Origin: Methanosarcinales archaeon
Lineage (GTDB): Archaea; Halobacteriota; Syntropharchaeia; Alkanophagales; Methanospirareceae
Direction: 5' to 3'
DNA: 5,563 nucleotides
Assembly (NCBI GenBank): GCA_009618475.1
Contig: WJOV01000125.1
Location: 1-5,563, forward strand
The notes under the pieces were generated by a model that worked only from the letters and a program-made list of their open reading frames with translations, searched no databases and was not told the DNA's origin. Below, piece by piece: positions 1 through 5,309 of this stretch. The position numbers and the translations under genes were made by a program. Each line of letters starts with the position of its first letter. The first letter of the stretch is position 1.

Positions 1-212
1 AGGGCTGCTTTTGTTAGAATAAAAATACATCCAATGCGGCACTTCACACATCCAGCCTTGCTTCGTTTCCACGAAAGACCGCTTTTTAAAAAAAATAATT
101 ATCAAAACTTCTTCATATATCCTCTTGATTAACGGTTGAGTTGAGGATGTAGAACCTTAATTCGTAAAGTTCAAGTATTATTAAGTTAAATACATTAAAA
201 CATTACGGTGTT
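1..212. other. AT-rich region without a recognisable gene
   Basis: I see no supportable gene here. The plus strand has an open frame running in from the left edge to a TAA near 130, and the minus strand has an open frame running off the left edge. Neither has a recognisable motif, and both pass through A/T homopolymers typical of noncoding DNA. The right end (about 183-210) is AT-rich with a weak TATA-like stretch (AGTTAAATAC, about 184-193) followed by GGTG at 207-210. These could be the old promoter and ribosome site of the truncated gene that follows. Confidence 0.4.
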
Positions 213-430
213 ATGATTATGAACGAAACATCCAAAAAAGGTGAGTTATTCATTGTAGATAATAGTGATGCTGCCTGGAAGGTTCAAAAATACCTATCCG
301 AATGGTGTGAACTATCAAAGAAATTTGATATTGCAACGGGTTATTTCGAAATTGGTTCTTTATTGAGTCTGGATAAAAAATGGCAGAATATGATAAGTAT
401 TTAGCGTGGATAGAAGAGTCAATAGAATGA
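213..430 (+). pseudogene. Truncated N-terminus of a large helicase/PLD-like protein
   Basis: The frame from ATG 213 (or ATG 219, which has GGTG eight bases upstream) encodes at most 63 residues and stops at 402-404. The peptide contains ELFIVDNSD, a Trp-rich stretch and DIATGYFEIGSLLSLD. From memory this resembles the start of large SF2-helicase proteins with an N-terminal phospholipase-D-like domain, often found in restriction or defence loci. Those proteins run to many hundreds of residues, so only the beginning remains. Near codon 57, dropping back one base would read QNMDK, which fits the family as I remember it better than the QNMISI seen. That second frame closes at TGA 428-430 after YLAWIEESIE, a peptide that does not match the expected continuation. 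This suggests a frameshift plus a deletion junction. No helicase motifs follow before the gatE promoter. It could instead be a small expressed peptide, but that is less likely. The family call is recalled, not searched. Confidence 0.55.
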
Positions 431-436
431 TTGTGC

Positions 437-480
437 TTGTTTAGCTCCTTTTATAACCACAAGATTACACGGATCTCCAC
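437..480 (-). repeat. Left copy of 44-bp inverted repeat with outward TATA
   Basis: Positions 437-470 are an exact reverse complement of 3220-3253 (34 of 34), and the match continues to 480 against 3210 with 7 of 10 bases identical. The outer part contains TTATAAAA when read on the minus strand (456 down to 449), a good archaeal TATA-box match pointing left toward the truncated helicase frame. The inner part (ATTACAC, GGATCTCCAC) resembles the short CACNGAT-like units seen in some dispersed intergenic repeats. Ends at 437 and about 480 are set by where matching stops. Confidence 0.85.
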
Positions 481-514
481 GAGAAAATGTGAGTCAAAGG
501 AAGGAAGTTCGCAT

Positions 515-543
515 CCTTTGGTTTAAATATAAAATACTTTGGT
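515..543 (+). promoter_or_regulatory. Likely gatE promoter with flanking direct repeats
   Basis: An AT block, TTTAAATATAAAAT (522-535), is the best TATA-box candidate upstream of gatE and would place the transcript start near 550-558, giving a leader of about 16-24 bases. It is flanked by two exact copies of CTTTGGT (516-522 and 537-543) spaced 21 bases apart, about two helical turns. Just upstream, CAAAGGA (495-501) and TCCTTTG (514-520) form a 7-bp inverted repeat. The arrangement could be an operator around the TATA box, but that is inference. AAGGAG (547-552) lies 21 bases before the ATG, too far for an ordinary ribosome site. Confidence 0.5.
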
Positions 544-573
544 AATAAGGAGCTTGTAAAGCTATAATCATCT

Positions 574-2457
574 ATGGAAATAGACTACCGTGAAATAGGA
601 CTAAAAGCAGGCTTGGAAATACATCAGCAGCTTGATACGAGAACAAAACTCTTCTGCAAATGCCCTACGACGCTGAGGGAGAAGAAAGAATCCAGGTTCT
701 CCTTTAAACGGTATCTGAGAGCGTCGAAGAGCGAAATGGGCGAAGTGGACGAAGCGGCGCTTGAGGAGGAGAGATACAGCCGGACTTTTATTTATAAAGG
801 ATACGACAGCACCTGCTTGGTGGAAAATGACGAAGAACCGCCGAGGGAATTGAATCGTGAAGCCATTGACATTTCACTGGAAGTAGCGCTGCTTCTGAAC
901 ATGAATCCTGTGGATGAGGTTCATACGATGCGGAAAATTGTGATTGACGGGTCTAATACGTGCGGCTTCCAGAGGACTGCGTTATTAGCGACGGATGGTC
1001 GGCTCTCGACAGAGGAGGGTCTTGTTAGGGTTGATTCGCTGTCTCTGGAAGAAGATGCGGCACAGAAGATAGAAACAGGAAGCGACGCCGTTGGTTATTC
1101 CTTAGACCGATTGGGCATACCGCTTGTAGAGATAGGCACTGCTCCTGATATAAGAACGGCAGAGCAGGCGAGAAAAGTAGCAGAGCAGCTCGGCATGATA
1201 TTGCGTTCCACAGGCAAGGTGAAACGCGGTTTGGGAACAATCAGGCAGGACATAAACATTTCAATAGAAGGTGGCGCTCGTGTGGAGATAAAGGGCGTTC
1301 AGAACTTGAGGCTGATAGGCAAAATAGTTGAAAACGAAATCGTTCGACAGTTAAAGCTCATAGAGCTAAAAGATGCGTTGAATAAAAGAGGAGCGAGGGT
1401 AGAGCATCGAATTGCAGATTTATCGGGCATATTTGACGCTACTTCTTCGAAGGTAATAAAAAAAGCAGGCGGGCAAGTGTTTGGTGTATGCCTGCGTGGT
1501 TTTTCCGGCATTCTCGGAACGGAAATACAACCGGGAAGAAGGTTTGGCAGCGAATTAGCGGATTTCGCAACTAAGTATGGTGCGGGGTTGATGCACACCG
1601 ATGAGCTTCCGGCGTATGGTATAACTGCGGAAGAAGTAGAGCAAATGAAGAGAACTTTTGACGCCACTGGAGATGATTGCGTGGTAATCGTTGCAGCGGA
1701 GCGAGAACGTGCGGAGGTAGCGATGAAAGCAGTGCTGAGAAGGGCGGAGGTAGCGATGCGAGAAATACCAAAAGAGACGAGAAGAGCGTTGCCAAACGGG
1801 AGCAGCGCTTATATGCGACCCTTACCCGGTGCAGCAAGGATGTATCCGGAAACGGACGTGCCACCAGTAAATATAGATGAGCAAAGGCTGAAAGAAATAA
1901 AGAGTAAGCTTCCTGAGACTTTTGAGCACCGGAAAGTGCGATATAAGGAAAAGTTCGGTCTAAATGACGAACTCGCGGATAAAATCTCCCGGAACGTTAA
2001 TTTCTCTCTTTTCGAACGCGTAATGGATTCGTATGAGAACATACCTGCAACGTTGGTGGTCAGGACTCTTACGGATACGTTAGCAGAGTTGATGCCGGAA
2101 GGAATAGAAGTGGAACAGTTGGAAGACGGTCATTTCATGGATTTGTTCAGGCAACTCGCATCGGATGCGTTTGGGAAGGAGGCGATACCGGATATTTTGA
2201 AATTCCTGGCGAACAAGCCTGAGACGAGTGTGAGTAAGGCGATAGAAGAAATCGGGCTTAGTGTGGACACGAAGGAGGTGGAAAGGCTTATAGAGGATAT
2301 AGTGAACTCGAAGACGGATTTTATACGTGAGAAGGGTGCAAGAGCTGTGGGACCGTTGATGGGCGTTGTGATGAAGGAATTGCGTGGAAAGGTGGATGGA
2401 AAGGTGATAAGTAAATTATTGGCGGAGAAGGTGAAGGAAGTTCTGGAGGATGGTTAA
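574..2457 (+). CDS. gatE: Glu-tRNA(Gln) amidotransferase subunit E
   Basis: GatE activates the glutamate of mischarged Glu-tRNA(Gln) with ATP and, using ammonia released by its partner GatD, converts it to Gln-tRNA(Gln). It is cytoplasmic and part of indirect glutamine decoding in archaea. The 627-residue length is normal. The GatB-like catalytic cradle starts at once with GLEIHQQLDT (13-22) and LFCKCP (26-31). Likely metal or active-site residues by analogy with GatB are E15, H17, the LEEDA segment (158-162), E186 in PLVEIGTAPDI, and D226 in RQDINISI. The AspRS-like insertion (GAD) domain that separates GatE from GatB spans about 285-405 (FSGILGTE, HTDELPAYGI). The C-terminal YqeY-like tail carries GPLMGVVMKELRGKVDG. 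ATG 574 is chosen because the conserved N-terminus begins a few residues later. gatD is not in the window, so the subunits are not encoded side by side here. An exact 15-base repeat (1711-1725, 1744-1758) encodes a doubled AEVAM helix segment. Confidence 0.96.
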   Translation: MEIDYREIGLKAGLEIHQQLDTRTKLFCKCPTTLREKKESRFSFKRYLRASKSEMGEVDEAALEEERYSRTFIYKGYDSTCLVENDEEPPRELNREAIDISLEVALLLNMNPVDEVHTMRKIVIDGSNTCGFQRTALLATDGRLSTEEGLVRVDSLSLEEDAAQKIETGSDAVGYSLDRLGIPLVEIGTAPDIRTAEQARKVAEQLGMILRSTGKVKRGLGTIRQDINISIEGGARVEIKGVQNLRLIGKIVENEIVRQLKLIELKDALNKRGARVEHRIADLSGIFDATSSKVIKKAGGQVFGVCLRGFSGILGTEIQPGRRFGSELADFATKYGAGLMHTDELPAYGITAEEVEQMKRTFDATGDDCVVIVAAERERAEVAMKAVLRRAEVAMREIPKETRRALPNGSSAYMRPLPGAARMYPETDVPPVNIDEQRLKEIKSKLPETFEHRKVRYKEKFGLNDELADKISRNVNFSLFERVMDSYENIPATLVVRTLTDTLAELMPEGIEVEQLEDGHFMDLFRQLASDAFGKEAIPDILKFLANKPETSVSKAIEEIGLSVDTKEVERLIEDIVNSKTDFIREKGARAVGPLMGVVMKELRGKVDGKVISKLLAEKVKEVLEDG

Positions 2458-2480
2458 AAAAAGAAGGAGTTATCAAGCAC

Positions 2481-2504
2481 TTTCGTATAATTCTTTATAC
2501 GAAA
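2481..2504. terminator. Perfect 10-bp hairpin between convergent genes
   Basis: TTTCGTATAA (2481-2490) and TTATACGAAA (2495-2504) pair perfectly around a 4-base TTCT loop. The hairpin sits 23 bases after the gatE stop and 20 bases after the toxin stop on the other strand, so it could end or protect both transcripts. No T-run follows directly on the plus strand. On the minus strand a run of seven T (plus-strand A 2456-2462) lies about 18 bases beyond it. It could alternatively be a protein-binding palindrome or a remnant of a small mobile repeat. Confidence 0.5.
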
Positions 2505-2524
2505 CTGTAGATTTTATGGGCGTG

Positions 2525-2833
2525 TTATATGACGTCCCATGGCTTGCGTCTTTTCCGACTCAGATCCCGAGCACTGTGTATAACTGTAAGAATTAAAATA
2601 CTATCTGTTCCCACGCGATAGATAATCCGGTAATTATGGAATAAAAGTTCACGGATATTTTCTTCTTCAGCCTCTGGAACCTTCCGTCCCATTTCAGGAA
2701 ACTTTTCTAGACTTTCTACCGCTTCAATAATTCTTTCAACAAAATGATTTGCATAATATTCGGAATCCTTCTTAATATAATCCTGAATGCTCTCCAGGTC
2801 CAAGAGAGCTGGTTTAGTCCACTCAAGCTTCAT
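2525..2833 (-). CDS. RelE/ParE-family toxin
   Basis: This 102-residue protein has the usual size and layout of the RelE/ParE toxin superfamily (type II toxin-antitoxin). Members are either ribosome-dependent mRNA interferases or gyrase poisons, and this sequence does not decide between them. Visible hallmarks are the N-terminal W5, A9 and DL (12-13) pattern followed by IQDYI, then a long helix. Next come EKFPEMGRKVPE (43-54), IREL (60-63), the strand YRIIYRV (68-74), and the terminal VIHSARDL (84-91) with H86 and R89. The C-terminus is basic (SRKRRKPW). The ATG at 2833-2831 overlaps the antitoxin stop as ATGA, which supports translational coupling and fixes the start. It is convergent with gatE across the 2481-2504 hairpin. 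No truncation or frameshift is seen, so it looks functional. Confidence 0.88.
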   Translation of the reverse strand: MKLEWTKPALLDLESIQDYIKKDSEYYANHFVERIIEAVESLEKFPEMGRKVPEAEEENIRELLFHNYRIIYRVGTDSILILTVIHSARDLSRKRRKPWDVI

Positions 2834-3009
2834 TTTGAAAGAAGTCTCTTTTTAACTTCCTCGTGGGAGATAACCTGCCCTTCATCAGCGGCTTTCAAAG
2901 CAACTGCTAACTTCTTCTTAACATATAATTCATACATAAGGTCATCCCATGTTGCATGTTCTGGCAATTTGTCAATGAGCTTCTTTGCTTCTTCTTTAAC
3001 GATACTCAT
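2830..3009 (-). CDS. Cognate antitoxin of the RelE/ParE pair
   Basis: A 59-residue frame starts at ATG 3009-3007 and ends in TGA (2832-2830), which shares four bases with the toxin start. The product begins MSIVKEEAKKLIDKLPEHA, continues with TWDDLMYELYVKKKLAVALK and ends with EGQVISHEEVKKRLLSK. This pattern (LP, TWDDLMYELYV, V-SHEEVKKRL) is common among short proteins encoded just before ParE/RelE toxins and is taken as the antitoxin. It should neutralise the toxin and, as in most such systems, may repress its own operon. The DNA-binding fold is not obvious from sequence. GAAGGA (read on minus at 3025-3020) lies 10 bases before the ATG and is a reasonable ribosome site. The frame was found by reading the minus strand, since it is short. 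Confidence 0.82.
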   Translation of the reverse strand: MSIVKEEAKKLIDKLPEHATWDDLMYELYVKKKLAVALKAADEGQVISHEEVKKRLLSK

Positions 3010-3209
3010 AGCTTTTTTATCCTTCTAAAATACATTTTGGCACCAGTCCATAAAAACTTTCCGGTTCTTGCGAGTACAAGTTGTGCTGGTGGAATTCCAA
3101 CAGTAGAACTTCATCGTATAAGCATATTAAAACTTGATTCACAGGCCCAGTGCTTAATTTCAGGCTCCGTTAAAAGTGGTACGCAATTTAAAATCAAAAG
3201 AAAGTTTGT
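3010..3209. other. Intergenic spacer with no recognised gene
   Basis: The stretch between the antitoxin start and the right inverted repeat holds the antitoxin ribosome site (3020-3025). The plus-strand open frame crossing it begins inside the antitoxin and has no motif. A minus-strand open stretch of about 50 codons, ending in TAA at 3017-3019, includes YDEVLLLEFHQHNLYSQEPE. It lacks a good start codon and matches no family I know. It might be a relic of something upstream of the toxin-antitoxin operon, but this cannot be supported further. No clear minus-strand TATA box for the operon stands out. Confidence 0.4.
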
Positions 3210-3253
3210 GTGAAAATCTGTGTAATCTTGTGGTTATAAAAGGAGCTAAACAA
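3210..3253 (+). repeat. Right copy of 44-bp inverted repeat
   Basis: Positions 3220-3253 are the exact reverse complement of 437-470, with a looser match inward to 3210 (41 of 44 overall). The two copies lie in opposite orientation, 2.8 kb apart, with gatE and the toxin-antitoxin operon between them. This copy ends 19 bases before the Nudix start codon and contributes its promoter region. The inner part carries TTTTCACA- and TAATCTTGTGG-like segments. Confidence 0.85.
3234..3241 (+). promoter_or_regulatory. TATA box of the Nudix gene, inside the repeat
   Basis: TTATAAAA is a close match to archaeal TATA boxes and stands 31 bases before ATG 3273. That would place the transcript start around 3262-3266 and leave a leader of only about ten bases. 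The box is part of the inverted repeat, so the repeat seems to serve as the promoter of this gene. There is no strong ribosome site; GTGAG (3260-3264) is weak. Confidence 0.5.
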
Positions 3254-3272
3254 ATATATGTGAGATTGAAAT

Positions 3273-3782
3273 ATGAAAGAAGAGAAGACAATTGAGAGTA
3301 AGCAGATATACGAGGGAAAAGTTGTTCAGTTAAGGGTTGACACAGTTTCATTGCCGGATGGGAGGACAAAACTGCGTGAAATTGTCGTTCATCCCGGTGC
3401 GGCAGCTATTGTTCCGTTGATGAACGAAGAGGTATTGTTAGTGGAGCAATACCGAAAAGCTATTGCCAGTCCAACGTTAGAGATACCCGCAGGCACGCTT
3501 GAAGAAGGCGAGTCGCCGGAGGAATGTGCTAAACGTGAACTGATTGAGGAGACGGGTTTTCAAGCTTCGAAACTGGATAAACTGATAGAATATTATCCCT
3601 CGCCGGGGTTCAGTAGCGAGATGATACACGTCTTCAAAGCGAGTGGGCTGAAGAAAGTTTCTGATGCAGAAGCGGAACTTTCGATAACGTTTGTGCGGTT
3701 GGAAGAGTTATTAGCCATGATAAAGAGGGGAGAGGTAAAAGATGGTAAGACCGTAATTGGGGTGTTAATGGTCACGAGGTAA
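3273..3782 (+). CDS. Nudix hydrolase, ADP-ribose pyrophosphatase type
   Basis: The enzyme hydrolyses a nucleoside diphosphate linked to another moiety, most likely ADP-ribose to AMP and ribose 5-phosphate, with Mg2+. It is a soluble housekeeping enzyme of nucleotide clean-up. The complete Nudix box GX5EX7REUXEEXGU is present at residues 74-96: G74, E80, R88-E89 and E92-E93 with G95. The metal-binding glutamates are intact. P111 in YPSPGFSSE lies 15 residues after the box, the position that marks the ADP-ribose pyrophosphatase subgroup. EQYRKA (58-63) and LEIPAGTLE (69-77) are also typical of that group. At 169 residues it is of normal length. Its promoter appears to come from the inverted repeat just upstream. 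It converges on the beta-CASP gene with only 22 bases between stops. Substrate preference remains inference. Confidence 0.9.
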   Translation: MKEEKTIESKQIYEGKVVQLRVDTVSLPDGRTKLREIVVHPGAAAIVPLMNEEVLLVEQYRKAIASPTLEIPAGTLEEGESPEECAKRELIEETGFQASKLDKLIEYYPSPGFSSEMIHVFKASGLKKVSDAEAELSITFVRLEELLAMIKRGEVKDGKTVIGVLMVTR

Positions 3783-3787
3783 AAAAA
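3781..3787 (-). terminator. T7 run after the beta-CASP nuclease gene
   Basis: Read on the minus strand, seven consecutive T start 18 bases beyond the stop of the nuclease gene, following a T-rich stretch (TTCTATTTCATC). Archaeal transcription often ends at such T-runs without a hairpin. The run overlaps the TAA stop codon of the convergent Nudix gene (TAAAAAAA). Confidence 0.35.
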
Positions 3788-3804
3788 TGGATGATGAAAT
3801 AGAA

Positions 3805-5253
3805 TTACGTATACTTCTTTCCTGCATTGACTATCACCACGTTCTTAAAAAAATCCTTGAACATCTCCGCGTGTTCGGTATGAACGGGATACACACAATC
3901 AGGATTTATTTCTTTAATAATTGCCTTTAGTTCAGCGCCAGAAGCATGTCCGGAAGCATGAGCAAAATATTCTTTAATTCCAAAATGCTCTAACCAGTTC
4001 CTTTTTCGTTCCTCATCCAATTCCATTTCTTCACTGAATGGCTCACAGGACGATTTTATCCAGATAGCCGATTCTGGCTGGATGTCTGTAAGTTGATTTA
4101 TTTCCCAGAGGTTCATGGAGACAACATAGTGCTCCGGATTTTTCTGCAACGCATTGCAGGTTATTGAATTCGCTCGATTGATATATTCTCTTTCCCAGGT
4201 TGCATAATCCCGCTCGACCAGTTTAGAATCAATTCCTTCTTTGCTAATCAAACCCCAGCTCTTCTTCGGCACTAAAATCTTCACCTCACTGAGCGAGAAA
4301 GGCGATAAAGCGCCCAACGTTTCTATAAGATGCGCAAGTTTTAAAGTAACGGCAAATTCGCGGTTATTTGCTCGAGCAGCTTCAACAATAGTATTTACTC
4401 TATCGAGATCTCTAATAGGATGTTCAACAAAGACTAATCCTTTTGCCCTGTCGGCAATCAACTGCGTGAGTTCGCTCTTTACGCCTGCTTCACTGTCCTG
4501 CTGCGTGCTGTCAATTCTCGTCCCTTCGGATAATAGCCATTTTGGCTCGGCGGCTTTCGCTTTCTCGACAAAATTTTTACTTAACGCTTGATTGGAACCA
4601 TGAAACCGAATATCGCCGGTATAAACCAAATTTCCTTCGTCAGAATAAATAATGTAGCCACATGCGCCGGGCAGAGAATGATCCACGGGGACCATTTCGA
4701 GTTCTAACGAGCCTATTGTGACTTTTTCCCCGGGCTCCAGCACGTGAAACGTTCGCTCGTGGACAAACTCTGTGTTTCTCCTCGTTACTCTGCCCAAAGT
4801 TCCTTTTTTAGTCTCGTAAAAGGTAAACGCATCGCAGGCGGTAATCAGGTCTGATAAAGGGTTACTTCCTGTTTCTTCTACTGCCTGGAGAATGATTTTT
4901 GTCGCTTCCGTGCAGTAAATCGGGATGTCGGTCCTCAAGAAATGGATATACTGTGCGTGGTCTGCATGAGCATGAGTAAGAAGAACGGCATCTACGCTTC
5001 TCGCCTCTTCCGGCCGTCCCATGTGCTTGAGGTAATCTTCGCGGTAAATGCCTTCAATATCAGGCAGAAGTCCTAATTCGAAGAAGTCGGCTAACGCAGT
5101 GCATTTTCTTGGTTGTAAGAACTCGGCAAAGTACGTGTTTGCAATCTTGAAGCTCATGCCGAAGTCGAGGAAGAGTTTTGTGTCTTCCGCTTCTAACAGT
5201 ATCTTGTTGCCGCCTATTTCGTTTACGCCGCCGTAGAAGGTTAGGGATGGCAT
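3805..5253 (-). CDS. Beta-CASP metallo-beta-lactamase nuclease, RNase J-like
   Basis: This is a 482-residue zinc-dependent hydrolase of the metallo-beta-lactamase fold with a beta-CASP domain, the architecture of RNase J and related RNA-processing nucleases. Motif I region GGVNEIGGN (8-16) and LFLDFGMSF lead to motif II THAHADH (93-99). Motif III is H192 in PVDHSLPG, and motif IV is D214 in YTGDIRFHG. The beta-CASP region carries an acidic motif A (E243 in LSEGTRID), motif B HASGHASG (432-439, with H436), and motif C PVHTEH (456-461). All expected metal ligands are present, so it should be active. No signal peptide or membrane segment is seen. It probably acts as a cytoplasmic 5'-3' exo- or endoribonuclease; the exact subfamily and substrate are inferred. 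The ATG is chosen because GGVNEIGGN must lie near the N-terminus. There is no clear ribosome site, and the start is about 56 bases from the end of an insertion sequence. Confidence 0.88.
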   Translation of the reverse strand: MPSLTFYGGVNEIGGNKILLEAEDTKLFLDFGMSFKIANTYFAEFLQPRKCTALADFFELGLLPDIEGIYREDYLKHMGRPEEARSVDAVLLTHAHADHAQYIHFLRTDIPIYCTEATKIILQAVEETGSNPLSDLITACDAFTFYETKKGTLGRVTRRNTEFVHERTFHVLEPGEKVTIGSLELEMVPVDHSLPGACGYIIYSDEGNLVYTGDIRFHGSNQALSKNFVEKAKAAEPKWLLSEGTRIDSTQQDSEAGVKSELTQLIADRAKGLVFVEHPIRDLDRVNTIVEAARANNREFAVTLKLAHLIETLGALSPFSLSEVKILVPKKSWGLISKEGIDSKLVERDYATWEREYINRANSITCNALQKNPEHYVVSMNLWEINQLTDIQPESAIWIKSSCEPFSEEMELDEERKRNWLEHFGIKEYFAHASGHASGAELKAIIKEINPDCVYPVHTEHAEMFKDFFKNVVIVNAGKKYT

Positions 5254-5296
5254 AGTATCTTAATGGTTAGCTATTGAATATCATTGGGTTGCAAAC

Positions 5297-5305
5297 TATA
5301 AACTT
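5297..5305 (-). promoter_or_regulatory. Candidate TATA box of the beta-CASP gene
   Basis: Read on minus, AAGTTTATA lies about 44 bases upstream of the ATG, which would give a leader near 20 bases. It is squeezed between the gene and the apparent insertion-sequence end at about 5310. If the core promoter is native it survived the insertion, but any upstream activator or BRE element has been replaced by insertion-sequence DNA. Confidence 0.35.
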
Positions 5306-5309
5306 ATGA

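Noticed and set aside
1..130. Possible partial genes at the left edge on either strand
   Set aside because: The plus-strand frame (MRHFTHPALLRFHERP) and the minus-strand frame (FVETKQGWMCEVPHWM) cannot both be real, neither matches a family I know, and the flanking A/T runs look noncoding. More sequence to the left would decide.
437..480. CRISPR repeat or tRNA interpretation of the repeated element
   Set aside because: There are only two copies, in opposite orientation and 2.8 kb apart, without regular spacers, and there is no cloverleaf.
1025..2042. Several open frames of 67-122 codons inside gatE, on the minus strand and in another plus frame
   Set aside because: They lie wholly within the well-supported gatE coding sequence, show no family motifs, and are Ser/Leu/Pro-rich as expected from antisense reading of coding DNA.
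2744..3213. Two overlapping plus-strand frames of 94 and 85 codons across the antitoxin
   Set aside because: They run antisense to the toxin-antitoxin operon, whose overlap and motifs are convincing, and contain Phe/Ser-rich antisense-like peptides without recognisable domains.
3160..3369. Minus-strand 69-codon frame over the Nudix start
   Set aside because: It overlaps the conserved N-terminus of the Nudix gene and the inverted repeat, with no motif of its own.
4241..5236. Plus-strand frames of 116 and 62 codons antisense to the beta-CASP gene
   Set aside because: They are shadows of a gene with complete catalytic motifs.
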